The notes below the pieces were generated by a model that was not told the DNA's origin, made no database searches, and was given only the letters and a program-made list of their open reading frames with translations. A stretch of DNA of 49,511 nucleotides from contig PGYT01000023.1 of assembly GCA_002839805.1 (NCBI GenBank), forward strand, positions 1 to 49,511. The letters are read 5' to 3'. Both the position numbers and the translations under genes were made by a program. This document shows positions 35,572 through 44,778 of this stretch, one piece after another (position 1 is the first letter of the stretch; each line of letters starts with the position of its first letter). The stretch comes from Ignavibacteriae bacterium HGW-Ignavibacteriae-2 (GTDB taxonomy: Bacteria > Bacteroidota > Ignavibacteria > Ignavibacteriales > Melioribacteraceae).

Positions 35572-37986
35572 TTAAAAATCCCCACCCGATTCCATACCAT
35601 CATCCGATCCGTTTCGTTTCTCGGATTTATAATTATTAATATTAAATCTGAGATTTAACATAACAACACGAGATTCGCGGGACATTAAGCTATAATTATA
35701 AAAATCTTCAGACCGGTAAGTTTGCTCACGTTTCGAGGTACCGAACACGTCTCTAATCTGTAAAGTTGCCGAAAGTAATCTGTTGAAAAATTCCTGTTTA
35801 ATGGCCAGATTCGAATTAACTGATCCCTCAACCCTTCCTTGTGAAGAGACAGAAGGACTATTGTAATTCAGATTAAACTGTATCTGAGTTGAGGCGAATA
35901 GTTTTATTGAATTATTAAATCTGACACCCCAATTAAAACTGCTTCTTTCATAAGAGTTGCCGTTTAATTTTCCCTCAATTCTGTAATCATAGAAATCACC
36001 CATCAAATTCACATTCCAATCAGTAAGAGGATCAAAATTAAAGAATAATTCTGTGCCCAAAGAAAAATCTTTACCGATATTCTCTACTGAATGTAAAGTT
36101 GTGGTAGCGTCAAAAACGGAACGGACTCTCTCAATTTTATTTTCAGTTATTCTATAATAGGTTTCAATACTAAAAAGATTTTTACCGAAATAACTTTGAT
36201 ATCCAAGTTCATAGGAGTCAATATATTCGGGCAATAAAGAGGGATTTCCGATTCTAACATTATAAGCGTCCATCCAGGTTTGGAATGGTTCTAATTCCCA
36301 GCCACGAGGACGATTAATGCGTCTGGTATAACTCGTCATAAACTGATGTTTTTCGAAGACTTTGTAAGAAAAATGGGCCGAAGGAAAATAATCCCACCTG
36401 TCTATGTTAAATTGTTGTCCGGATTTTAAAAGCTCAATATTCCTGTAAGTATATTCAGATCGAAAGCCGAATTGATAACCCAATTTATCCATGGTTCCCG
36501 AATACAATGAATATAAAGCATAGATATTTTTGTCATAATTTACGGAGTTACTATAAAGCATATCTTTTATATAAGAACTCGAGATCAAATCATAATTATA
36601 AGCTCCTGTCTCCTCCTCAGAAATTTCAAGTTCTCCCTGATATCCAGCTTCAAATTTATCATCACCTCCAAGAGGCAGAGTATAGTCGAGTTTAGTCCTA
36701 ATTTCTGTTTCAGGGCCTTTCTCTGTTGATTTCTGTCCGGAAGTAATTAAATCATTCTGCAATAACTCATTCATCGTCTCTTCGTCGGAAAAGCTGTAAT
36801 CATAGTTTATTTCTGCTGTTAATTCATGTCCGGGAACGCCGAATTTTCTTGTGTAAGTAGTAAAAACGGAGTAGGAATCGCCCCCTCGTTTTCTTCGTGA
36901 TCTGTTGTCATAATAATTTTTATCCGAGCTTAAGGAAGTCCATTCGCTATAACCCAAATTGGAATTCATGTTTCTGTTTCTGTTGTTAAATCTGCCTCCA
37001 AAAGCAGCTAAATCATTTTGACTTAAATTGAATGATACAGAACCTCTGAACCCGTAAGATTTCCTTCCTGAAGTCGAATTACCATCACTTTCTAAATAAT
37101 TTGTTCCAGATGAAGTATTAGACCAGCTCTCATTTGTATTTGTCATATCATAAGTTCTGTTGTCAAAGTTTAAGCCGAAATTAGATTGGAAAGAATTTTG
37201 TTTATAATCGAAAAGCATTTCAGCGCCGTATTTATCGTTAAATCCGCCGTTTAAATCAAAAATTCCACTAATGCCACTATACTCGCTTTTTTTCATAACA
37301 ATATTTATAATTCCGGCCGTTCCTTCGGGATTAAACTTTGCCGAAGGATTTGTCATAATTTCAATGTTTTCTATAGAACTGGAGGGTATTTGCTGCAGAG
37401 CTTCACTCCCCTGCACGGCGGAGGGACGTCCGTCTACTAACACAGTAAAATTGCCGCTACCCCTTAAACTTACATTTCCTTCAATATCCACTGTAACTGA
37501 AGGGACATTTTCCAACACATCCACAGCTGTTCCTGAAATTGATGTCAGCTGCTGACTCACATTTATAACTTTTTTGTCAATTTGATAAGAGATAGGTGCT
37601 CGTTGACCTTCAATTACTACATCATTTACATTATAAGCCTTAGCGGTTACACGAAAATCACCTAAATCTATTATTGGTCCGCGGTTAACTTCAAATTTAT
37701 CCGTTAGTTTATCCTCGAATCCGATAAAAGATATTTTTAAATAATAAGATCCGCGTTTAACCCCTTCCAGCTTAAACCGACCCTCTGTATCGGCAACTGT
37801 GCCGTTAACCTGAGAGCTATCTGCGGAGTTAAATAAAACTACATTTGTGTATTCAAGAGGAACCGAAGTTTGTGCTTCAATAATTCTTCCGGAAAGAGTA
37901 ATGCCTTGAAAATTTCCTCCGGACTGCGCAATAACCGGACTGCCGACGATTAAAGAAAGAAAAATAAATAAAAGAAATTTTTTCAT
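35572..37986 (-). CDS. TonB-dependent outer-membrane receptor
   Basis: An 804-aa outer-membrane beta-barrel receptor. I start at the ATG at 37986, 'MKKFLLFIFLSLIVGSPVIAQ', which gives a proper signal peptide. The 38001 start would add five residues. A carboxypeptidase-regulatory-like domain (about 30-115) is followed by a plug domain ('ISGTAVDVLENVPSVTVD', 'GSGNFTVLVDGRPSAV', 'IENIEIMTNPSAKFNPEGTA'). A long barrel with an 'OMP_b-brl_3'-type layout extends to the C-terminus. The likely role is energised uptake of a bulky ligand or export-related functions. No SusD partner or TonB box is recognised. It lies 220 bp downstream of the efflux operon and may be transcribed separately. Confidence 0.88.
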   Translation of the reverse strand: MKKFLLFIFLSLIVGSPVIAQSGGNFQGITLSGRIIEAQTSVPLEYTNVVLFNSADSSQVNGTVADTEGRFKLEGVKRGSYYLKISFIGFEDKLTDKFEVNRGPIIDLGDFRVTAKAYNVNDVVIEGQRAPISYQIDKKVINVSQQLTSISGTAVDVLENVPSVTVDIEGNVSLRGSGNFTVLVDGRPSAVQGSEALQQIPSSSIENIEIMTNPSAKFNPEGTAGIINIVMKKSEYSGISGIFDLNGGFNDKYGAEMLFDYKQNSFQSNFGLNFDNRTYDMTNTNESWSNTSSGTNYLESDGNSTSGRKSYGFRGSVSFNLSQNDLAAFGGRFNNRNRNMNSNLGYSEWTSLSSDKNYYDNRSRRKRGGDSYSVFTTYTRKFGVPGHELTAEINYDYSFSDEETMNELLQNDLITSGQKSTEKGPETEIRTKLDYTLPLGGDDKFEAGYQGELEISEEETGAYNYDLISSSYIKDMLYSNSVNYDKNIYALYSLYSGTMDKLGYQFGFRSEYTYRNIELLKSGQQFNIDRWDYFPSAHFSYKVFEKHQFMTSYTRRINRPRGWELEPFQTWMDAYNVRIGNPSLLPEYIDSYELGYQSYFGKNLFSIETYYRITENKIERVRSVFDATTTLHSVENIGKDFSLGTELFFNFDPLTDWNVNLMGDFYDYRIEGKLNGNSYERSSFNWGVRFNNSIKLFASTQIQFNLNYNSPSVSSQGRVEGSVNSNLAIKQEFFNRLLSATLQIRDVFGTSKREQTYRSEDFYNYSLMSRESRVVMLNLRFNINNYKSEKRNGSDDGMESGGDF

Positions 37987-38205
37987 AGTTGTTCTAACCA
38001 AGCCTTTCTATAATAACAGATGATAAACTAATTTTTGGGATAAAAATAAGGTTCAAACATATAGACAAATAAGAATATTAAAAAGTTTAATTTGGCACGT
38101 ATTTTTGTTAAGAAACGGATAAAATAAATGTTTTTAACTGCTTCTTGCTCAATAAAAACGATCAAGTTGTTATAAAAGTTCAATTTTTGTAAATAAAGGA
38201 TTGTA

Positions 38206-39321
38206 CTAAAAATAGGAGGAATCACGAGTTAATACCGCCATTCCCATTGAAAAAAGAGCCAAAAGTTCCAGCCACAATTCACTAAAACCAACTCCTTTAA
38301 GAATAACTCCCCTAATAATAGTCATAAAATATCGCAGAGGAACAACATATGTTAACCATTGAATGAACTGTGGCATGTTTTCTATGGGGAAAGCAAATCC
38401 TGATAGGAAAATCATTGGCATCAGAACAACAAATATGGCGAGCATCATAGCCTGCTGCTGAGTGCGCGATAAAGTTGAGACAAGTATGCCGAATCCTAGA
38501 GTTGAAAGGGTGTATAAAAAAGCGCTGAAGAAAAGAAAAGTAAAGCTCCCGCGAGTATAAATTCCGAATATAAAAGTCATAGCGGTAAGTATAATTCCAA
38601 CTACAACAAAACCTAAAATGGCGAAAGGAATTAGTTTTCCCAATATTAATTGAAGAGGTTTTATTGGTGAAACAATAATCTGTTCCAGAGTGCCAATTTC
38701 TTTTTCCTTTACTATTGCCAAAGAAGTAAGTATTAGTGTAATAACGGATAAAAGAAGTCCAACAATAGCCGGCACCATAAACACACGTGTTTTTAATTCC
38801 GGATTATACCAGGCGCGTACTTCAGCTTCTATCGATCCAACGGGTGAGATTTTCTGACCGGTTTTATTCCTGTAATCCATAAGAATGTTGCGAGCAAATT
38901 TATTTGTTATACTCATTACATATCCCGCGGATATTGACGCTTTATTTCCGTCTGAGCCGTCAAATATAATCTGCAAAGGAGTTGTTCTGTTTCTGCCAAT
39001 GTTTTTTTCGAATTCATTGGGTATAACAATACCAAGGGTCGCGGAACCATTTTCTAAGTGCGATTGAATATCATCATAATTGTCAACATAATCGACAATT
39101 TCAAAATAATTGCTGCTTGAAAATTTATTGATATACTCGCGGCTTGTTTGAGAATGATCCTGATCGAAAACAACTGCCGTTACATGTTCGATATCCATGT
39201 TAACAGCGTATCCTAAAAAGATCAGTTGAATAACGGGAGCCAGCAAAATAATACCAAACATTTTTGGATCGCGTTTGAATTGTTGAAATTCTTTTTTGAT
39301 GATATGTAATATTGTTTTCAT
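38206..39321 (-). CDS. ABC-2 type transporter permease (second of pair)
   Basis: A 371-aa permease of the YbhR/YbhS type. It has one N-terminal membrane helix (about 22-42), a large periplasmic domain (about 45-175), and five more helices at the C-terminal end. Motifs include 'KEFQQFKRDPKMFGIILLAP' and 'VKEKEIGTLEQIIVSPIKP', the loop that contacts the ATPase. The C-terminus ends 'GMAVLTRDSSYF' without the usual basic tail. No other reading frame extends it, so I do not call a frameshift. It is the last gene of the efflux operon, 17 bp after the first permease. Confidence 0.92.
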   Translation of the reverse strand: MKTILHIIKKEFQQFKRDPKMFGIILLAPVIQLIFLGYAVNMDIEHVTAVVFDQDHSQTSREYINKFSSSNYFEIVDYVDNYDDIQSHLENGSATLGIVIPNEFEKNIGRNRTTPLQIIFDGSDGNKASISAGYVMSITNKFARNILMDYRNKTGQKISPVGSIEAEVRAWYNPELKTRVFMVPAIVGLLLSVITLILTSLAIVKEKEIGTLEQIIVSPIKPLQLILGKLIPFAILGFVVVGIILTAMTFIFGIYTRGSFTFLFFSAFLYTLSTLGFGILVSTLSRTQQQAMMLAIFVVLMPMIFLSGFAFPIENMPQFIQWLTYVVPLRYFMTIIRGVILKGVGFSELWLELLALFSMGMAVLTRDSSYF

Positions 39322-39338
39322 TTTTTTATGTTCTGGTT

Positions 39339-40478
39339 CTATCTGTTAAACTCTGTTTTCTTTTTGTTTATAATTGTAGCAAGTCCCAATAAAATGGAGC
39401 TGAATAAAATAAGATAAAGCAATTGAGTCCAAAAGGCTTCAAGTCCTGCGCCCCGTAAAATTATCGCTCGCAAAACAACAATAAAAAATTTGGCGGGAGT
39501 AATATTCGTTAAAATCTGAACCGCTATAGGCATGCTGTCTATAGGGAAAATAAAACCCGAAAGAATAACAGATGGCAGCAAAGAAACAAAGGTAGCAATT
39601 GTAAAAGCGACTTGTTGTGAGTCCGATATAACCGAGGCCAATATTCCCATGCTCGTGCAAGCAAACAAAAAGATTAAAGTACTCATAAATAAAAGCAAAT
39701 AATTCCCTTTTACCACAACGCCAAACATAACATATCCGGCAAGTAAAATTAGCGAGGCGTTTATTAAAGCTACAATTAAATATGGCAGGGATTTACCAAG
39801 CAACAACTCTATTGTAGTAATTGATGAAACATTAATCTGTTCTATGGTGCCTTTCTCTTTCTCTCGGACCAAAGTTAATGCCACTGTAATTACCGCGCTT
39901 ACTATTAAAATTAGAGCGATCAATCCGGGTATTAAAAACTTAGTAGTTTCAAGATCGGGATTAAACCAGAAAATTGGCTGAAGATCAATCGGTATTTGCA
40001 GCGATTTTCCATAACGTGCGACAATTTGTTTTTGATATTTTAGATTAAACGTATAAACGGCGGAATTAACATAATTTTGAATTATGCTGGCGCTGTTTCC
40101 ATCGACACCGTCAATTAGAAATTGAATTATTGCGGGCTCTTTAGCGGAAAAGAAATTATGTGAAAAATCTTTTGGTAGAACAAGCACAACCTGAGCGTCT
40201 TTTTTATCTAGAGTCTGTTTTATATCTTCGTAATTACTTATGGTTTTTGTGACTTTAAAGTAACTGGAACTTGTAAGGGAGTTGATAAATTCACGTGAAA
40301 TATCAGACCTCTCCTGATCATATACACCAAGCTGAATATTTTGAACGTCAAAGTTTACGGCATAACCAAATATCACCAGAAGCAAAACAGGAAAAGAAAA
40401 TATAACAAACAACATTCTTGTGTCGCGAATAAGCTGTTTCAATTCCTTCTTAGCAATAGCACGTAATCTCGAAATCAT
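39339..40478 (-). CDS. ABC-2 type transporter permease (first of pair)
   Basis: A 379-aa permease paralogous to the next gene, with the same layout: helix about 23-43, a large extracytoplasmic domain, then five helices. Landmarks are 'KELKQLIRDTRMLFVIFSFP', 'LTLVREKEKGTIEQINVSSI' and 'LSGFIFPIDSMP'. Its start overlaps the stop of the upstream ATPase by 4 bp (ATGA), so the two are translationally coupled. The two permeases probably form a heterodimer in the exporter. Confidence 0.93.
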   Translation of the reverse strand: MISRLRAIAKKELKQLIRDTRMLFVIFSFPVLLLVIFGYAVNFDVQNIQLGVYDQERSDISREFINSLTSSSYFKVTKTISNYEDIKQTLDKKDAQVVLVLPKDFSHNFFSAKEPAIIQFLIDGVDGNSASIIQNYVNSAVYTFNLKYQKQIVARYGKSLQIPIDLQPIFWFNPDLETTKFLIPGLIALILIVSAVITVALTLVREKEKGTIEQINVSSITTIELLLGKSLPYLIVALINASLILLAGYVMFGVVVKGNYLLLFMSTLIFLFACTSMGILASVISDSQQVAFTIATFVSLLPSVILSGFIFPIDSMPIAVQILTNITPAKFFIVVLRAIILRGAGLEAFWTQLLYLILFSSILLGLATIINKKKTEFNR

Positions 40479-41407
40479 TTTTTATCCCGTTCCAGTAAAT
40501 GAATAAATACATCTTCCAGGGTTGGCACTATTTTGTTAACGCGGCTAATTTTAATATCCTTATTACTTAACAGAACCGATTCAATTTGTTGCGTCGAACT
40601 GAAATTTCTATTTACGCTGATGTGAATGTTGTTACCGAAAATTGATGTTTCTTCAACGAAGTTTTGAACTTCTAAAATTTCCAGCGCATCCACAACGTTA
40701 CTGCACTCAATTTCGTATAAATCATTTTTTAAATAGTTTGTTTTTAATTCTTTCGAAGATCCTTCCGCAATCAGTTTACCTGCATTGATTAATATTATAT
40801 TGTTGCAGAATTCTGCTTCTTCCAAATAGTGGGTTGTAACAAACACGGTTATTCCGTCAGAGGATAAATTGTGAATCAAATCCCAAAAATTCCTTCGCGA
40901 AATCGGGTCGACACCGCTTGTAGGCTCATCAAGGAACACTATTTTGGGCCTGTGTATAACGGCGGTTCCAAGCGCAAGCCGCTGTTTAATTCCGCCCGGC
41001 AACGAAGCAGTAAGTAAATTTTCTTTGCCATTTAAGTTGGCAATTTTAAGCACCCATTGTTTTCTTTCTAAAAGCCTGCTGCCATTCAAGCCATAAATCC
41101 CACCGAAAAAATTTATGTTTTCTTCAACTGTTAAATCATTATAAAGTGAAAATCTCTGAGACATATATCCGATATTCAGTTTAACTTTATTCGGTTCTTT
41201 TTTAATGCTGAATCCAGCCACCAAAGCATCTCCCTCGGTAGGGGAAAGGATGCCGCACAACATTTTAATTGTAGTGGTTTTACCCGCTCCGTTTGCACCC
41301 AGAAATCCGAAAATCTCTCCCTCTTTTACATCAAAGGAGATGCTGTCTACAGAAGTAAAATTTCCAAATCGTTTGGTCAAGTTATTTATTGTTATTGAGT
41401 TCATCAT
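40475..41407 (-). CDS. ABC transporter ATP-binding protein (second ATPase, degenerate signature)
   Basis: A 310-aa ATPase. Walker A is 'GANGAGKTTTIKML' (about 37-50), Walker B is 'IVFLDEPTSGVDP' and the switch His is in 'VTTHYLEEAE'. The ABC signature reads 'LPGGIKQRLAL' in place of LSGGxxQR, with Pro where the conserved Ser contacts ATP. The other ATPase has the canonical LSGGMKQ. This asymmetry resembles the two halves of YbhF-like fused ATPases. It lies between the TolC gene (74 bp) and the permeases (4-bp overlap). Confidence 0.93.
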   Translation of the reverse strand: MMNSITINNLTKRFGNFTSVDSISFDVKEGEIFGFLGANGAGKTTTIKMLCGILSPTEGDALVAGFSIKKEPNKVKLNIGYMSQRFSLYNDLTVEENINFFGGIYGLNGSRLLERKQWVLKIANLNGKENLLTASLPGGIKQRLALGTAVIHRPKIVFLDEPTSGVDPISRRNFWDLIHNLSSDGITVFVTTHYLEEAEFCNNIILINAGKLIAEGSSKELKTNYLKNDLYEIECSNVVDALEILEVQNFVEETSIFGNNIHISVNRNFSSTQQIESVLLSNKDIKISRVNKIVPTLEDVFIHLLERDKK

Positions 41408-41481
41408 CTTCTAAAATGAATATGATTAATTTGCTTAGCATTATATGCGACTATCATAAAATTCCCAGTAATATGTTTCAA

Positions 41482-42795
41482 TTAATAAATTTTTACAGCT
41501 GCAGACTTTTCTAGAGCGATTCTTGCCAATTCATAATCCACCAGAGAAGTTGAAAGATTGGTTTTAGCGTTATAAAGTTCGACTTCGGCGTCAATTAATT
41601 CCGTGCTGGTTGCGAGCTGCTGATTATATTTAACTTTGGTTATTCTGTAATTTTCTTCTGCGGATTCAACACCTAATTTTCCAACAGTTACTTTTTCGAG
41701 ACTGCTTTTCATTTTTAGGTAGTTGCTGTGTACTTCCAGCTGAATGGCTTCTTTAATAAGCTCGGCATTTTTTTCTGTTTGAATCAGCATTTGTTCAGCT
41801 TGAGTTACTTTTGCCGAAGTGCTGCCCCAATCCCACAAATTCCACTGAAGCCCTACCCCGACATCCCAGGTATCGTTAAATATGTCCTCCGCGGGCATTA
41901 TCCTTTGATTTGGACGGCTGTAGTAAAAATCGCCATAAGCAAAAATTTGAGGATACCACCCAGCATTGGAGGCAGTAACATTTTCTTTTCCAGCGTCGAT
42001 TCTGAGATTAAGGGCTTTCAATTCATTTCTTTTAGAAAGGGCTTGGGAGAGAAGTTCTTTATATACCGGCAAACTTTCCATTACGCTAGGCTCGGTTGCT
42101 TTAATTTCCGTTTCAGAGTTTAGCGGTAATCCCAGCTCTTTGTTTAATATGTTTTGCGCAAGCAGAAGAGCGTTATCGGCATCAATTAAACTTAGTTGCA
42201 AATTGGCTATCCGGACTTTCAATTTAAGCAAATCACTTTGTGTCGCCAATCCTGATTTCACAAAATTTTCCGTATCGCGCAGGTGATTTTTTAATGAGTT
42301 CAAAGTTTCTCTGAGATTTCCTTCTCCTTGTTGTGCTTTATAATAGTTCCAAAACGTTTTATATATAGCAAAAGCTTTGTCATTCCTGGATTGATCGAAT
42401 TCCAATTTATTGGCTTCAAAATTTGCCTTCGATGCAGAGCGCAAAGAAGATAGACGAAACCCTGTAAATAAAGGCTGTTTAACGCTTAATTTTAAATTAT
42501 AGGCGTTCAGTATAGTTTCCTGAATCTGAATTGGTATGGGAGAAAAAGGAACAGTTACTCTAAACGGGGGCACATCACTCAACTTTGTATAACCGGCCTC
42601 CAGGGAAAGTCCAGGCAGCATTTGAGCTGTAATTTCACTCACCTGTGAATCGGATATTTTTAATTTAGCTTCTGATATCTCAATTTCTTTGCTGTTCTGC
42701 AGCCCGAGAGCAAGACATTCTTCTAATGTTATAACCCGTTTTTGTCCTAATAAAACCGTACTGATCAACAATACAAAAATGAATATTTTTTTCAT
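41482..42795 (-). CDS. TolC family outer-membrane efflux channel
   Basis: A 437-aa outer-membrane factor with signal peptide 'MKKIFIFVLLISTVLLGQ'. It has duplicated TolC-type helical coiled-coil and strand repeats, for example 'LKLSVKQPLFTGFRLSSL' and 'VGLQWNLWDWGSTSAKVTQA' (the strand entering the second repeat), plus paired long helices. It would form the trimeric exit duct for the exporter encoded around it. It sits between the two ATPase genes, an arrangement in which the duct gene splits the ATPase pair. Confidence 0.92.
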   Translation of the reverse strand: MKKIFIFVLLISTVLLGQKRVITLEECLALGLQNSKEIEISEAKLKISDSQVSEITAQMLPGLSLEAGYTKLSDVPPFRVTVPFSPIPIQIQETILNAYNLKLSVKQPLFTGFRLSSLRSASKANFEANKLEFDQSRNDKAFAIYKTFWNYYKAQQGEGNLRETLNSLKNHLRDTENFVKSGLATQSDLLKLKVRIANLQLSLIDADNALLLAQNILNKELGLPLNSETEIKATEPSVMESLPVYKELLSQALSKRNELKALNLRIDAGKENVTASNAGWYPQIFAYGDFYYSRPNQRIMPAEDIFNDTWDVGVGLQWNLWDWGSTSAKVTQAEQMLIQTEKNAELIKEAIQLEVHSNYLKMKSSLEKVTVGKLGVESAEENYRITKVKYNQQLATSTELIDAEVELYNAKTNLSTSLVDYELARIALEKSAAVKIY

Positions 42796-42842
42796 TTAAT
42801 TTACCCGTACTACTTTGTAATTCAATTTCCGACAGCTTAAAT

Positions 42843-43763
42843 TCAGCTGACTTCTTTTATCTTATAAATAAATACATTTTCCAAAGAAGGAGTAATTATT
42901 CTTGTGTCAGCTATGATAATGTTATTTGATTTAAGGAGGTTCTCAATTTTCGAAAAATTATTTTGATAATCATTCAACATAATATCAATTCTATCGCCGA
43001 ACATCTGAACGTCATACTCGGTTTCGGACTTGATCAAATTATAGGCCGCTTTTACGGGTGAGCATACAATCTCCACCACTTCTTTATTAATACTGTCCTT
43101 AATATTTCTAGGAGTATCTAATGCGATTATTTTTCCTTTATTCATCATCGCTACACGATTACACCGTTCAGCTTCATCAAGATACGGGGTAGTCATTAAA
43201 ATTGTAATACCTTCTTTTAAAAGGTTTGAAAGTATTTTCCAGAAATCCCTTCGGGAAACCGGATCGACTCCTGTTGTTGGTTCATCCAAAAATAAAATTT
43301 TCGGTTTATGAATTAATGCTGCTGACAGGGCAAGTTTCTGCTTCATTCCGCCCGAAAGATTATCGGCTAAACGAGAGCGGAATTCCGTTAAGCGAGTAAA
43401 TTTGAGTAGTTCATTGCGGCGGTCTTTATAATTCCGCACATTATGGATTTCTGCGAAAAACTCAAGATTTTCGTCAACTGTTAAATCACCGTACAAACTG
43501 AATTTTTGTGATAAATATCCGATGGATTTTTGAATTATGTTTCTCTGTTTTATAATATCACAGTCAAGCAGTTGAACATTTCCCGAGTCAAAACCGAGCA
43601 ATCCGCAAAGTATACGAATAGTTGTTGTTTTGCCGGCACCGTCCGGACCGACCAATCCGAACAGTTCCCCCGATTTTAACGTCAGAGAAATTCCATCGAC
43701 TGCTTTGATGGCGCCATACGATTTATGTAGATTTTGAATGTCGATTATAGAATTCATATTCAT
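42843..43763 (-). CDS. ABC transporter ATP-binding protein (first ATPase)
   Basis: A 306-aa ATPase with all canonical motifs: Walker A 'GPDGAGKTTTIRIL', Q-loop 'GYLSQKFSLYGDLTV', signature 'NLSGGMKQKLAL', Walker B 'ILFLDEPTTGVDPVSRR' and switch region 'MTTPYLDEAERC', where Pro replaces the usual His of the H-loop. Each ATPase of this system therefore has one unusual catalytic element. It pairs with the second ATPase to power the ABC-2 permeases. It lies between the HlyD-type adaptor and TolC genes. Confidence 0.93.
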   Translation of the reverse strand: MNMNSIIDIQNLHKSYGAIKAVDGISLTLKSGELFGLVGPDGAGKTTTIRILCGLLGFDSGNVQLLDCDIIKQRNIIQKSIGYLSQKFSLYGDLTVDENLEFFAEIHNVRNYKDRRNELLKFTRLTEFRSRLADNLSGGMKQKLALSAALIHKPKILFLDEPTTGVDPVSRRDFWKILSNLLKEGITILMTTPYLDEAERCNRVAMMNKGKIIALDTPRNIKDSINKEVVEIVCSPVKAAYNLIKSETEYDVQMFGDRIDIMLNDYQNNFSKIENLLKSNNIIIADTRIITPSLENVFIYKIKEVS

Positions 43764-43809
43764 CAGAGAGGCAAAAACAAATAGTTTCCGAGCCTCAGTT
43801 CCTCTTCGT

Positions 43810-44778
43810 TTAATTTTTAATGTCTATTTTGGCGTCGGCGGGCATTCCAGCCTTTAGTTCGAAATTTGGATTTGGAATTTGAATTTTAACGGCAAAAACC
43901 AGCTTGGTTCTTTCATCTTTGGTTTGTATGTTTTTTGGTGTAAACTCAGCTTCCGGTGATATAAAAATCACTTTTCCTTCATATTTTATATCAGGATAAG
44001 AGTCTGTTGCAATTTCAGCTTTTTGGCCCAGTTTAACTTTGCCCAGATTTTTTTCTGAAACATAGACTGTTAATTTTCCCAAACTTAAATCTGTAATTTT
44101 CGCCAGAGAAGTCATTGGCGCGGCAAACGCTCCCATTTCAATAAAAGATTTCACTATCTGCCCATTAATTGGAGCTTTCACAAAACAGTCTCTAATAGTT
44201 TTATTAATTATCTCAACATTGGCCTCTGCCTGGTCTAAATGAGCTTTAGCGGCCTTAATTTCTTCCACGCGAGCAATTCTTTTTATTTTTTTTAGGTTTG
44301 CCGCTGCAGAATTGTATTGAGCCAAAGAAATATTGAAACGCGCGGAGATATCGTCGTATTGTTTTTGTGTTATTGCCTGTTCTTCAAGCAGTTTCCTGAA
44401 CCTGGAGTTATCGGCATCCGCCACATCCAGATTTGCTTTAGCCTGATTTACCATTTCTTCGGCTTGCTTTATATCTTCGCTTCTAGAACCTTTTTCCAAC
44501 AATTGCAGCTGTGCTTCTGAAATATCTTTTAGTGCCAGGGCTTGTTTTAACTGCAATCTATAATATTCGGAATCTATTATTAGGACTGTGTCGCCCGCTG
44601 ATACAAGATCGCCTTCGTCTTTCACAATTTTTAATATTTCACCACCTGTTTTTGCGCTTATAATTACATCTTCCATTTCAATAGTTCCGGACTCCTCAAT
44701 ATAATTATCAGAATCCGAGTCGGAACAACCGACAAATAATAATACAGTAACCAAGAATGTCATTAAAAAATTTTTCAT
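43810..44778 (-). CDS. HlyD-type periplasmic adaptor (membrane fusion protein)
   Basis: A 322-aa adaptor linking an inner-membrane ABC exporter to TolC. The leader 'MKNFLMTFLVTVLLFVGC' ends at Cys18, a probable lipidation site. A split biotinyl-lipoyl domain ('GGEILKIVKDEGDLVSAGD' and 'APINGQIVKSFIEMG') flanks a long helical hairpin (about 75-190), followed by a beta-barrel domain ('LGQKAEIATDSYPDIKYEGK'). It resembles YbhG. The start overlaps the TetR stop by 4 bp. Confidence 0.92.
   Translation of the reverse strand: MKNFLMTFLVTVLLFVGCSDSDSDNYIEESGTIEMEDVIISAKTGGEILKIVKDEGDLVSAGDTVLIIDSEYYRLQLKQALALKDISEAQLQLLEKGSRSEDIKQAEEMVNQAKANLDVADADNSRFRKLLEEQAITQKQYDDISARFNISLAQYNSAAANLKKIKRIARVEEIKAAKAHLDQAEANVEIINKTIRDCFVKAPINGQIVKSFIEMGAFAAPMTSLAKITDLSLGKLTVYVSEKNLGKVKLGQKAEIATDSYPDIKYEGKVIFISPEAEFTPKNIQTKDERTKLVFAVKIQIPNPNFELKAGMPADAKIDIKN

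Noticed and set aside
38028-38225. 65-aa minus-strand ORF between the permease and the receptor
   Set aside because: It overlaps the end of the permease gene, is AT-driven in composition (Phe, Ile, Leu, Asn), and has no SD or family resemblance. The gap is better seen as a non-coding 3'/5' region.
38206-38260. Possible frameshift at the end of the second permease, because the usual basic tail is missing
   Set aside because: Neither alternative frame extends beyond a few codons, and the frame ends naturally after the last helix.
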